Origin: Zizania palustris | Taxonomy: Eukaryota > Streptophyta > Magnoliopsida > Poales > Poaceae | Assembly (NCBI GenBank): GCA_019279435.1 | Contig: JAAALK010000289.1 | Coordinates: 32,493,067 to 32,557,066, forward strand | DNA length: 64,000 nt | Reading direction: 5' to 3' | In this document: in pieces, positions 44,601 through 56,271 of the stretch | How positions within the stretch are numbered: the first letter of the stretch is position 1 | Layout: each line of letters begins with the position of its first letter | The notes under the pieces: generated by a model | What the model saw: the letters and a program-made list of their open reading frames with translations, nothing else | Databases searched by the model: none | What the model was told of the DNA's origin: nothing | Program-made: the position numbers and the translations under genes

Positions 44601-45200
44601 CTTTGCCGAGAGCTAATAGAGATGACAGTCGGCAAAGAGAAAAAACACTTTTGCCGAGTGCCATCTCTATTTGCACTCGGCAAAGTCTGAATTTTCAAAA
44701 AAAAAAACGTTCGCTGAGTGCCGCCAAATATGACACTCGGCAAACATGCCTTATCGGGTAAAGCTACAGCCCGAGCAGATCTGGCGCATTTACGCCAGAT
44801 CTGCTCCCTCCGCCCCCGGCCTGCTCCCTCCGCCCCCGCCCTGCTCCCTCCGCCGTCGCCGCCCTCCTGCCTGCTCTCTTCGGCCCCACCGCGCGCCGTG
44901 CCCCCCGCGCCGCCGGCCCTGCCGCCCCCGGCCCCCGGCCCCGACGCCCCCCGCTCGGCCTGCGGCCCCCGTGCCACCCCCGGCCGCCGGCCCCCCCGCC
45001 CGGCCTGCGGCCCGCGCGCCGCCCCCGGCCGCCGGCCCCCCGCCCGGCCTGCGCCCCCCGCGCCGCCCCTGGCCGCCGGCCCCGGCCGCAACCGAGCTGC
45101 CGGCCAACCTCGCCGGCCCCACCGCCCCCGGCCACCCGCTCCGCCGCCCCCGGCCACCGGCCCCGGCACCGGCTCCGCCTCCCTACCCCCTTGCGTAGGT
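44600..45200 (+). other. Extremely GC-rich first-exon or promoter region of CACTA B
   Basis: After the last internal GCCGAGTGCC motifs (44,604-44,743) comes about 430 bp of nearly pure C/G triplet-like sequence (CCGGCCGCCGGCCCC types) at 44,800-45,185. It is open in several frames on both strands, giving Pro/Ala- or Gly/Arg-rich readings, so no protein should be called from openness alone. It ends TTGCGTAGGTATAC, a possible donor. A weaker counterpart lies at 55,130-55,445 in element C. It is probably an untranslated first exon. Confidence 0.45.
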
Positions 45201-46099
45201 ATACATGTATATCCCATTTTTTTTTCAAATATAAATACATATAAATATATAAAAATTGGATCTCAAATAGTAAATGCAAAATAGTAAATGCATGTATACC
45301 ATTTGAGACATGCATTATATTGCATATATATATTTGAACTTAGAGTTAGTGTCTCATGTGTTGAATTATTTAGTATAGTCTTTGATATTTTATAATTTTA
45401 TGTTGTTTAGTGTAGCTTCTCACATTTTTAATTACTTTATCTTATAACTAATTTTTTAATGATTTTTAGATAGATCTAATTTGGTTAGCGCTCTCTTACC
45501 GGCGTCACCGTCATCTTCTCGGCTTCATCGTCCTCATCTCGCATCAAACCCTATCGGTAACCTTAGAACCTAGGATTAATATTTTGCTTGAACATGAATG
45601 ATTAATATGCTTTGTACATGTTTTTTATTGTCTAATACAACGTCACATGTTTTGTTTGCTTTCAACATCCCTTCCTCGTAAATAATATTACAATTTTATT
45701 TACATGCATGTCAAGAAGATTAATATAAATAAATGCTTATACATGTTTTAGAAATTTTAATATAATCATTGTAATTCTTGTTATGTTTTAATGGTTATGT
45801 TGATTAATATCTTGTGTATGTGGATGCCGGCCATCGTGCCGTGATATATATGTGTGTATGTGGATGTCGGCCATGACGTCATGATGTGTGTATGTGGGTG
45901 ACAGCCATCGTGCCGTCCTATTGATGCAGATTTGCTATGTATTAGAGACAAGATGTTGTCAAAAATTTATTTATTTTGGTTATTGTCGCGTAACCTAGGC
46001 GTCTCCCGTTCGGAAGAGTTACGGTTTGGAATATGCATGTGTTTGCATATCTGTCGCCGTAACTGTTTCGAACTGTCCACGTTTGGACAGCCGGAGGAT
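45200..46099. other. CACTA B leader or intron region, no protein seen
   Basis: AT-rich sequence with three copies of a GTGTATGTGGATG(C/T)CGGCCAT unit (45,819-45,925). There is no ORF with family similarity. At 45,520-45,565 CTCATCTCGCATCAAACCCTA followed by a GT resembles a small 5'-UTR exon. Confidence 0.35.
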
Positions 46100-46289
46100 G
46101 CGTAGATTGAGCTCGTTTTCATGCTCCGTTCTGATTCGACCCAGGGTTTCGACAGCACCTCCCCGTTGTTCTCCAAACGCACATCCTCTTGGCATGTTTC
46201 CCAGACGTGCGTTTGGAGAGTAGCGGGGAGGTGCTGCCGAAATTTTGGGTTGGATCGGAACGGAGCGTGAATACGAGCTCAATCTACGC
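46100..46289. repeat. Hairpin (about 84-bp arms) upstream of TNP2 in CACTA B
   Basis: The left arm 46,100-46,182 (GCGTAGATTGAGCTCG ... CTCCAAACGCAC) pairs with the right arm 46,207-46,289 (GTGCGTTTGGAG ... GAGCTCAATCTACGC) with a 24-nt loop and a minority of mismatches. It lies about 120 bp before the TNP2 frame. An equivalent hairpin is present in element C at 55,976-56,163. Confidence 0.88.
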
Positions 46290-46411
46290 ATTGTCTAGTG
46301 GGATTAGGACCTATCTTACCTATTAGACTGTTATATTCATCTCGTTTCTCACTAACCCCTAAACACGGGTGTTGTTTCCTAGTTTAGTACAAGATAGATC
46401 ATCGTGAGTGG

Positions 46412-49400
46412 ATGTACACGGGTCGCCCTAGTCAGGCCGAGGTGACCATGGATTGGACCAAGAACACTGAAGTATTCTTAGAGACAGCGTTTGGTAGACA
46501 GAATGTACGTGACAAGACTTGGTGTCCATGTAGTCGGTGCGAGAATAAGCGTCGACAAACAAATGATGCTATGGGTAAACACCTATGCAAATATGGGTTT
46601 ATGCCAAATTATACCCGTTGGACGTATCATGGTGAGTCCCAACGTCCTAGAGAGGAGGTGTTGCGACATCGCATGGACGATGATGAGGGAGGGGTTGGAT
46701 TTATGCTAGATGACTTTGAAGATGCGCATTTCGACGAAGCACGTGAAGAGGAAGTGCCGGAGCCAACGGCAAAAGCGTTTTATGACATGTTGTCCGCGTC
46801 AAAGCAACCTCTTCACGGTCACACTAAGGTTTCTCAACTGGATGCCATCGCACGGCTATTGGCCATCAAGTCGCAGTTTAGCTTGAGTCGAGAATGCTTC
46901 GATGTTATGCTGACGGTTGTTGGTAGCCTTCTTCCAGAAGGTCACAATCTTCCGAAGAGCATGTATGAGTCTAAGAAAGTCCTCCGTGCACTTAAGATGC
47001 CTTATGAGCAAATACATGCTTGTCCCAACGGATGCATTTTATTTAGAAAACAATACGCAGACGCAACCTGCTGCATGAAATGCAAATCCTCTAGGTATTT
47101 GGAGGTAGACTCCGATGATGGTGCGAAGAAACAACTCTCAATTCCCGTGAAGATCCTTCAGTACCTTTCCTTTGTACCGAGGATCCAACGGTTGTACATG
47201 ACCGAGGAATCTGCTAAACAGATGACATGGCATAAAAATGGGATTCGTTACAACCCAGACAAGCTAGGTCATCCATCAGATGGAGAAGCGTGGAAAAAAA
47301 TTGATCAGCTCCATCCCGAGAAAGCTTTAGAGCCACGTAATGTACGAATTGCTATAGCAACAGATGGGTTCAATCCATATGGTATGACGGCTGCCGCATA
47401 CAGTTGTTGACCAATGTTTGTTATTCCCCTCAACCTTCCTCCCGGCGTCATCTTTCAACGACAGAATATTTTCTTGTCCTTGATAATTCCAGGGCCTGAA
47501 TACCCGGGGAAAAATATGAGTGTGTATATGGAGCCTTTGATGGATGATTTGGTCCATGCGTGGGAAGACGGTGTGTTGACATATGATCGATGTACAAAGA
47601 CAAACTTCAGAATGCATGTCTGGTATATGTACTCTCTACATGACCTACCAGCATATTCGATATTTTGCGGCTAGTGCGTGCATGGGAAGTTCGCATGCCC
47701 GATTTGTCGGTCGACTCTAAAGTTCATTTGGCTGGCTAAGGGTGGAAAATATTCCTCGTTTGACAAGCACCGACAATTCCTTCCTCGGAACCATCCATTC
47801 AGGAAGGATAAGAAGAATTTTACAAAAGATGTGTCTGTTAAAGGCTCAGCACCAATTAAAATGACCGGAGCCGATGTTCGTGCTCAATTAGAGTCTTTGC
47901 AAATTAATACACAAGGAGCTGGTTTTATCGGATATGGTAAGCATCATGCATGGACTCACAAGCCATGTTTATGGAGTCTTCCTTATTTCGATGATCTTCT
48001 CCTTCCGCACAACATTGATGTGATGCACACTGAGAAAAATGTTGCCGAGGCCATTTTCGGCACAATCATGGATATTCCTGAGAAGACGAAAGACAATGTC
48101 AAGGCCCGACTGGATCAAGCGGCTATATGCAACAGACCTAAGCTCGACATGATACCTCCTAGAAGCGGGAAATCCTGGACAAAGCCAAAGTCTGATTTTG
48201 TTCTAACAAGGGGACAAAGGAGGGAAGTACTTGAGTGATTTCAAACATTGATGTTTCCTGATGGCTATGCAGCTAATCTGAAGAGGGGAGTTAATCTAGC
48301 TACTCTGCGAATAAACAGACTCAAAAGTCATGACTATCACATATGGATTGAGCGGTTGCTCCCGGTCATGATTCGTGGCTATGTCCCCGAGGATGTCTGG
48401 CAAGTTCTAGCTGAATTGAGCAATTTTTTCCGGCAACTTTGTGCTAAACAGTTGTCTCACACCGTGGTAGCAGACATGGAGACACTAGCGCCCGTGTTAT
48501 TATGCAAGCTAGAAAAGATCTTTCCGCCCGGTTTTTTCAATCCGATGCAACATATGATATTGCACCTTCCGTATGAGGCCCGGATGGGAGGTCCGGTTCA
48601 GAGCCGTTGGTGCTATTCAATTGAGAGATTCCAAAATTTTCTTCGGAATAAATGTAAGAACAAATGCAAAATTGAAGCATCCATAGCTGAGGCATATGTT
48701 TTGGAGGAGGTGTCAAACTTCACAACTAGATATTATGCGGACAATCTTCCAAGCGTGCATAATCCACCTGCACGTTACAATCTTCCAGAAGAAGAATCAA
48801 ATCTCAGCATCTTCAGAGGCCAACTAGGAAGTGCAAGTGGTGCTGCTAACAAGACCTTACAGCATGAAGAGTGGCGTTTGATTATGTTGTATGTCCTGAC
48901 AAACCTTTCCAAAGTGGAATCATACATTAAGGAATTTCATCGACGATTTTGGCGTGGTTCGAGGGAGGCTAACATTGAGGAATCCACTGCCCTTCTTAAG
49001 TATGGTGTGGGAAATGGCAATCCCGATTTCATTTCTTGGTTCAAAACTAAGGTATTTCTCAAATTAACTTTTAGTTAGTTCTACCTTTCAATTATATCTT
49101 ATATGCGACTAATATACATGTTCATCGCATTTAAACCTATAGGGAAGAACCGACACGACAATGAGTTCCGAGTTGAGGCAAGTTGCGAATGGTTGTGCCT
49201 ACAAGGTTAAGACATTCAAAGCTTATGACGTAAACGGCTATCGTTTCCACACAACAAGCCATGAACAGAGCCGACCTAACCGAAGAACCACAAATTCTGG
49301 AGTTTTTACTCCGGGAACAGACGAGGTTGACTACTATGGACGACTCGAAGAAATATACGAATTGAGTTTTGATGGGAGCAAACCTCTTAACCCCGTTATA

Positions 49401-49934
49401 TTTAAATGCCACTGGTTCAATCCCAAAGTAGTGAGACAGACTCCCGAACTTGGCTTAATGGAAATTCGTCAAGATACCACCTTGCCGAGTGATGATGTTT
49501 ATATTGTAGCTCAAGAGGCAACACAAGTTTACTATCTCTCTTACCCGTGTAAAACCGTCGCACGTCTTAAAGGTTGGGATGTTGTGTATAAGGTGTCGCC
49601 ACACGGTAAACTGTCTGTTCCCAACAACGAAGACTATAACATAGATCCAAACACATATGACGGAGAGTTCTTTCAAGAAGATGGGCTACCAGGCATGTTT
49701 GTTATTGACTTGACGGAGACGGTGGAAGTATATAACGAAAGTGGTGCCGATGCCGACGAAGGAGATGACATTCATAATGGAAGAGACTTAGAACTGCTAG
49801 AGAGATTGCACTCAAGCACTCAAAGTGATGACAACATTCCACCTCCTGAACAGCTGGACGATTACATCATATCACGTGATAGTGATGACGATACATATGA
49901 TCTAGCAAATCCAGACGGCGATGACTATTTCTAG
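46412..49934 (+). pseudogene. CACTA B TNP2 transposase (Transposase_21, DUF4218, DUF4216)
   Basis: One reading frame runs from an ATG at 46,412 to 49,051, then a GT-AG intron (49,052-49,142) and a phase-0 exon 49,143-49,934. The order matches full-length TNP2: an N-terminal Transpos_assoc-like zinc region (WCPCSRCENK), Transposase_21 (MTWHKNGIRYNPDKLGHPSD, IAIATDGFNPYG, PHNIDVMHTEKNVAEAIFG), DUF4218 (FPPGFFNPMQHMILHL, YSIERFQNFLRNKC) and DUF4216 (VFKCHWF-type NPVIFKCHWFNP, VYYLSYPCK). About 1140 residues, near the family norm. Three in-frame stops (47,408-47,410 TGA; 47,672-47,674 TAG; 48,236-48,238 TGA) each replace a family-conserved Trp. No frameshift is seen. TNP2 catalyses excision and insertion at the TIRs; this copy cannot without read-through. 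Confidence 0.92.
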
Positions 49935-50038
49935 CAGCTGTATGAGAATTATGTTTAATTTTAGAATAAATGCGTTTATAACACATTTCACGGTTTATCT
50001 AAAGTGATTTACTCTTTTTCGTAGCAGGTGATTGAAAT

Positions 50039-52165
50039 ATGGTGGGGGGTTTAATGAAATTAATAAGTGCAGTAGTAGGAAAAGGCGGTAGATCCACTCC
50101 CTCTCAAGATGAGGTCGGGTCCTCATCTAGACCTCGAGGTAGGAGAACGAAGAAGTCAGCAGTGAGAGGAAAGGCACCCGCGCCCTCGAGTGAAACTAGC
50201 CATATACCGGCATCCCGTCGCGACGATGATTACGTGCCGGATGAGGAGGAGGAGGAGCAGACTAGGGTGGAGGAGGAGGAGGAGGAGGTGGGGGCAGAGG
50301 GTGGGGAGGTTGGGGCAGAGGGAGAGGAGCAGGCTACAGAAGCGGCTGTAGTGTGGTTGCGTGGTCCTTCATCACTCCCGAGGCGACCAGTGGCAGTAGC
50401 TGATCGTCCGCTCATTCGACCAGATGGAAATAGGTAAGTTGTTGTAGAAAGTCTATAATATATTCTTTTCGTTAGTTTAATTTTTAATATATACTAATAC
50501 TTTTTAATGATATCGGGATAGGAACTGGATTATGGTTGAACGAGGAGGTCGTGAGTGCTCACGCCATGTAAACGCTATCCTCGGGCTTCTTATCAAGGAA
50601 AAGTTCCCTGGTTTGGTATCTTTGGATGGGAGGACGCAACCGGCGTACTCATGGAGGCACTATGAAAGTGTGCCGGACGCCCCTGACCGAGAAGGGAGAC
50701 AATTTGCCCACCTAGCCGATCGAGTCAGGGCTGAGCTCTGGGTAAGTTTATTTTCTTAATATATGTATCAATACTATTAACATGTGGATTACATAACATT
50801 CTCTTTACATCTCTATGCAGGATTTTTATAGATGTGATGAGGGGTATGCGGATCAGGCTACCGCAGTTATTAATAGAGCCACCAAGAAGCTTGTCACCGA
50901 CATGCATTATGAGGCGCGCATTCAAGCTGTTATTGACTTCTGCGCTCAGCACCGCCGAGAGAGGAAGAACAAAAAGGATGCCCGGACCACCTTTCTGACA
51001 CGAGAGGAATACATGATGGTAAGTGTATTCTCGTGTATCTTCTAATACTTAATATTATGTCATTAACAACTTCACTTGCATCAAATAGGTCCCTCCACAG
51101 TGGTGTGCCGCTCATCTTGAGTGTTGGGGCCAAATTGTTGATAGGTGGTGTTCTGCCGAGTGGCAGAGCAGTCACGATGCATGCCGCCAGAGACGCCTAC
51201 TCATGCCGGGGGCAGCACACCATCAAGGCTTGCTGAACCTCGACTAGTTCAGGGCGAGATGGGGTATGTAGTTACATGTTTCTTTTTTCGCTTAATTGCA
51301 CAATATAACTCTAACTATCTTCTTGTTTCAGTCAACGGCCAATGCGGGTCAGGAATGCTCCCAAGTCATGGCATATGCTCTGGCTCACAAAGGGAGGGCG
51401 GTTGAAGGCAATACTTACAATCCAAATGACTCCGCTGAGTCGTACACCAATCGGAACGCATATCAACGCCTCCAAGACTATTCAGAGATGGCAAGGGAAG
51501 TGCATGGTGCCGATTATGACCCAATCGCACATGACATTGATGGCGAGGTGGTCATGAGGGCTGGAGGAGGCAAGAGACATGGGCGATATTTGATGGGCGA
51601 CGGCGCCATTGATACCCGTAGTACCCCCTCTCTATCTGAGGTGAGAGCTCGGAGCTCAACCTCCGGTCCGGGTATACGCCCTCGCCGAAGCACATCTATG
51701 GGTCTGATTGTTGATCTACAGGTTAGTTCATTTTCATCGATCATCGAACACTTCAATTCGTTTGTTTTGGAACGTTAATGACTGTTAATTAATGTTTTGT
51801 AGGCCCAACTAAATGAAGAAAGATCACAAAGGACCGAGTGGCAGACTCAGATGGAGGCTCGGCTGCAGGCTCAAATGCAAGCTCAGATGCAAGCCGAGAT
51901 GTAGACCCAGATGCAGCAGTGGTTTGCGCAGATGGGTGGATCTTTCTCAGGTCATATGGGCCTGCCTGGACTTCCTCCTCAACCTCAACAATCTCCACGG
52001 ACTTCACAGAGTGGCAATGTGAGTTTCTAATATTGTTTTTGTCGTTTTTGTTATATACAATTGTTCTAACTATTTTTCTTTTTTTTTCAGTTTCATCCAT
52101 CGGCAGCAGGATCAAACACGCAACCATCTCCACACACTGGTCATAGCGGTAATGATAACTTGTGA
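50039..52165 (+). pseudogene. CACTA B second gene, PF03004 (Plant_transposase)-type, seven exons
   Basis: Exons by GT-AG ends and phase: 50,039-50,433; 50,522-50,741; 50,821-51,018; 51,089-51,263; 51,332-51,721; 51,803-52,018; 52,091-52,165. The N-terminus is basic and then acidic (RRTKKSAVRGKAPAP; a long Glu run). Exons 2-4 carry the family core (NWIMVERGGRECSRHVNAIL, ATKKLVTDMHYEARIQAVID, VPPQWCAAHLECWGQIVDRW). A Gln/Met/Ala heptad-like C-terminal stretch (RLQAQMQAQMQAEM) could be a coiled coil. Two in-frame TAGs (51,245-51,247 and 51,902-51,904) break it; the second sits in a Gln-rich repeat and is most simply CAG to TAG. By family analogy it is the TNPA/TNP1-like binding partner of TNP2. 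It starts 105 bp after TNP2 ends. Confidence 0.82.
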
Positions 52166-52493
52166 GGCGTGGTGTAAGTTGGCGTTATGAAATTGTTAAT
52201 TAACTTAAACTTGTCACCATTAACGCAAACTTGAACTTGTGATGTCAATTTGAACTTGTATTTGTGACGTGAACGTGAATTTGTTATGTGATCGTGAATT
52301 TTGTGATGTGAATGTGATTTCTGTGATGTGAGTGAAATTGTGATTCATATAGTGATTGAATGTGAATATATGTGATTCAATGTGAATTTTGGGGCAAATT
52401 TTGTGAATAAATGTGAATTTGTGATGAATTTTGTGATTGAATGTGTTTTTGGATGAAATATGCAGGAAATAAATGAAAAAAAATTAAAAAATT

Positions 52494-53066
52494 TTGCCGA
52501 GTGTTACACTCGGCAAAGCCACCTACAATGCACAGAAACATGCCACGTGGCACATTTCTGTGCATTCTGGGGAGGCTTTGCCGAGTGCCTCCACGTGGCA
52601 CTTGGCAAACCCCCTTCGCCGAGTGCCACGGGGGCACTCGGCAAAGCACGCCACTGCCACGTGCCCTCTCCCCGACGCCCCTTCGCCGAGTGCCCCACAT
52701 GGCACTCGGCAAACCCCCTTCGCCGAGTGCCACGTGGGGCACTCGGCAAACCACGTTAACGCCCCCCCGACCGTTAGCCGGCCTCTTTGCCGAGTGCTAC
52801 GCGTGGCACTCGGCGAAGTCTATATTGCACTCGGCAAAGACTTCGCCGAGTGCCCGATAAAATGCACTCGGCGAAGTATATATTGCACTCGGCAAAGACT
52901 TCACCGAGTGTCCGATAAAATGCACTCGGCGAACCCCCACGTCGTCGACAAGGCTAGTGCCGAGTGGGGTTCGCCGAGTGTGGCACTCGGCGAAGCCTTT
53001 GCCGAGTGCATTCTGGGCTTCACCGAGTGCCCTAGGCACTCGTCAAACCACTGTATTCCCGTAGTG
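52494..53066. repeat. CACTA B right subterminal array and TIR
   Basis: About 25 copies of TTTGCCGAGTGCC, CTTCGCCGAGTGCC and complements in alternating orientation, ending at the TIR. It is denser and longer than the left array, and many copies are separated by ACGTGG or GGGG cores. The preceding stretch 52,166-52,490 is a GTGAA(T/C)TTGTGAT-type AT-rich simple repeat. Confidence 0.9.
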
Positions 53067-53069
53067 CGA

Positions 53070-53388
53070 CAATGTGCAAAAGTATTAGATGGGATACATA
53101 GAAGTTATTATATGAATGTATATTTTATAAAGAATATCATAAATGATGAACAAATACTTCTTAATATGTCAAACAAATATAACACAGTATACTAACATAT
53201 TGTCATTGGTAATCACAAATATAATGTAAGTACTACCAAAGAATTACCTCAAGAACAAAGTACTCCGGAATATGTCAATAGATACAGTACTTGTATCTCA
53301 TAACTTTATAAATCCACATCAAAATATGTCCTGTTCACTAACTTTTGCGAACGCATCTCTTAATAAAAGTGACTAGACAATCAACTAA
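53070..53388. other. Unique spacer between CACTA B and C
   Basis: About 320 bp of AT-rich DNA with no gene or repeat that I can identify. It ends at the TIR of element C (flanking trinucleotide TAA). Confidence 0.5.
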
Positions 53389-55118
53389 CACTACTAGAAA
53401 CAGATTGTTTGTCGAGTGTCAGAGGGTTTGCCAAGTGCATTCATTCCATCGGGCACTCTGCAAACAAATATTTGCTAAGTGTTCCCTATAATACACTCGG
53501 CAAAATGTTTACACTCGGCAAAATTGTATGTTTGTCGAGTGCCAGGTCGAAGGCACTCAGCAAACATTTTGAAAAACCTAGTGCCCCCGGAAGTCCTGCC
53601 ACCGTTATAACGGCAGAGGGAAAAATTAGGGTTTGCCGAGTGCCACGTCTGGCACTCGGCAAATTAACTCTGTCACGTGTCCGAGTGGCCTAGTTTGCCA
53701 AGTGTTTTTAAAAAATACATTCAGCAAAGTGAGAATACTCATTATTTCATGTGAAAGCATATTTTGAGCCCATGTTACATTTTAAATAAGTTTGGAACTT
53801 GAAATTTGTTTTACACTCATAATGCAACCTATATTAAGCCATGGAAAAGTTTAATATTTTTCTTAGTGAGTTTGCTATTTTTAATTAATTAAGAGTATTT
53901 CTGTGATTTAATTCAAAGTTGGGCAAATTTGAACTGCATGTATATGAATTAATGACTCAAAAAATTGTATAAAAATCATATTTATGTTCATGAGTCCATT
54001 TGTAATCATTTAACACTAAATATAACTAAATATTAAAAAATCTATGTTACGACACTCGGCCGGCAACATGGAGCACCAAGGTTTTTTAATTATAGAAAAT
54101 TAAATTGAAGCCTAAAAAATATGATACTTGACGTGGTGTTATTATATCATACATATATACTGTGATAAAACTTTCATAATATTTTGACAAAGTTTTCATG
54201 TATGACGTTTAGAAATTGGAGAATCTTCGAGAAGGTTTAGGAGTTTAGAGATGGAATGAGTTAGGTTTAAAAGCAAATCGATATTTAAATCTTTGTTTGA
54301 ACTTAAAATTTTTTGTAATACTAAAACCCAATGTATCTTATACCATACCAAAACTTGGCATTTCTACGGCTAGTTTGCTATTTTTAGTTAATTAAATCTC
54401 TTTATATGATTTAAATTAAAAGATGCCAATTTTGAACTGCAAGTGTATTAAATAAGGAACAAAATATTTTGAAAAAATCATACTTGTATTTTGATAGCTA
54501 AGTTAGTCCTTGCATAGTAAAGTTAAAGAAAATTTAAGTCATCACGATGAAGGCACTCCATCGACAACATACATATTCTTGGTGTTTAATTTTAAACAAT
54601 TCAAAAAAGTCAAAAAACCCTAAAACTTGACATTGTGTTATGATATCATTCATATATTCTGTGATAAAAAAAATAAAAATCTTTAGATAAATATTTCATG
54701 TATGATGCTTAGAAACAAGAGAATCTTCAAGGATGTGTTTTAGAGTTTAGTGAAGGGATTGTTTAGGTTTCAAAACAAATTGAAAGTTAAATATTTATTT
54801 GAACATAGAACTTTTTATAGGATGAAAACTCAGTGTATATTATATCATGCCAAAAATAAGAATTTTTACTGTTTTTTTCTATTTTAGGTGTTTTTTAAAT
54901 TAATAATACATTTGTCGAGTGCCTACTGATATAGCACTCGACAAAGATTATTTTTAAAAAATAACATTCGCCGAGTGCCTACTGAGATAGCACTCGGCAA
55001 AGATTTTTTTAAAAAAAACATTCGCCGAGTGCTTACTGAGATAGCACTCGGCAAATACTACTTAAAAAAATTAAAAACATTCACCGAGTGCCTCCCAATT
55101 TGGCACTCAATGAATACC
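53389..55118. repeat. CACTA C subterminal array and internal repeat
   Basis: 53,389-53,720: degenerate GCCGAGTGCC motifs with many point changes (GTCGAGTGTC, GCTAAGTGTT). 53,735-54,900: AT-rich sequence homologous to one 936-bp unit of element B plus an additional diverged half unit. 54,910-55,115: three nearly identical 65-bp units each holding a GCCGAGTGCC...GGCACTCGGC pair. Confidence 0.75.
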
Positions 55119-55975
55119 CTTTTAGGGTAAGAACAGATCTGGTCTAGGCGCACCAATTACTGTGCCTAGACCACCTGCCCATACCCGCCCCTGCCGGTAG
55201 CTACATCCTGCCACCGTCGTCATTGCCCGCCCGCCTCCCGCGGTGTCCCCACCGCCGCCCGCACCCAGCGGCCTGCTCCCGTGGGCTGCCGTGCCCTGGC
55301 CGGTCGCCCATCCTCGCTGGCCTCCGGCTCCGGCTGCCAGCCACTAGCCTCTGGCCTCTTGCCCCTACACCGCCCCAGGTCGCCTATCGCCAACACCGAC
55401 CTCGTCTCGCCATCATCTCCCTTACGTCCACCCCCGGACAAATTTTTTGGGTAACAAGATGATTATTTTGTAATGCCATGTTTAATTGTATATTTTGTTA
55501 TGCAATGCCATGTTTAATTATTAAAATGCAATGTCATGTTTAATTGTATATTTTATAATTCAATTCCATGTTTAATTGTATTTTGTGTAATGCAATGCCA
55601 TGATTAATATGTTTAATTGTAAAATTTGTAATGCAATGGCATGTATATATTGTTCTAATATACATGTTTTAGAAATTTTAATGTAATTGTTGCAATATCT
55701 TTTTATGTTTTAATGGTTATATTGATTAATATCTTGTGTATGTGGATGCCGGCCTTTGTGTCGTGATATGTGTATGTGAATGCATGTGAGCCATCGTGCC
55801 ATCTTATTTTTGGCCATAGTCACTATTATTTGTGAGTTTTGTTAGATTTTCTACATATTGTCGCGTAACCTAGGTGTCTCCCGTTCAGAAGAGTTACGAT
55901 TTTGAATATGCATGTCCTTGCATATCTGTGGCCGTAACTGTTTTGAACTATCCACGTTTGGACAGCCGGAGGATG

Positions 55976-56163
55976 CGTAGATTGAGCTCATTTTCATGCA
56001 CCGTTCTGATCTGACCCAGTGTTTTGACAACACCTCCCTGTTGTTCTCCGAACGCACATCCTCTTGGCATGTTGCCGAGATGTGCATTCAGAGAATAGTG
56101 GGGAGGTGCTACCGAAACCTTGGGTCGGATCAGAACGGAGCATGAAAACGAGCTCAATCTACG
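55976..56163. repeat. Hairpin upstream of TNP2 in CACTA C
   Basis: GCGTAGATTGAGCTC ... at 55,976-56,060 pairs with ... GAGCTCAATCTACG ending at 56,163. It occupies the same position relative to the TNP2 start as the hairpin at 46,100-46,289 in element B, and the flanking ACCTAGGTGTCTCCCGTTC is also shared. Confidence 0.82.
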
Positions 56164-56271
56164 ATCCTCTGGTGGGATTAGGACCTATCCTTACCTATTA
56201 GACATTTAGATTCATCTTGTTTCCCTCTAACGTTTAAACACGAGTGTTGTTGTTTCCTAGTTTAATACAAG

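Larger units (their letters stand above)
42515..53066 (+). mobile_element. CACTA element B, 10.55 kb, both ends present
   Basis: The left end is CACTACCGGAAAAC and the right end is GTATTCCCGTAGTG (complement CACTACGGGAATAC). The TIRs match at most positions. Flanking trinucleotides are CAA (42,512-42,514) and CGA (53,067-53,069), a target duplication with one difference. Subterminal arrays of TTTGCCGAGTGCC/GGCACTCGGCAAA occupy both ends. Two plus-strand genes lie inside: TNP2 (46,412-49,934) and a PF03004-type gene (50,039-52,165). Structure and gene order are those of an autonomous element, but stops in both genes make it dependent on other copies. Confidence 0.92.

Noticed and set aside
44573..45315. 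Long overlapping Pro/Ala-rich and Gly/Arg-rich open frames on both strands
   Set aside because: Open in almost every phase because of extreme GC content and lack of stop triplets; no domain or conserved start.
12544..53066. A novel defence or metabolic gene cluster
   Set aside because: All multi-gene blocks resolve into known transposon gene sets (CACTA TNP2 plus PF03004, gypsy or copia polyproteins); no linked host pathway genes were seen.
52460..53195. 233-codon and other frames in the right CACTA B array
   Set aside because: Same reason: they are readings of TTTGCCGAGTGCC repeats.
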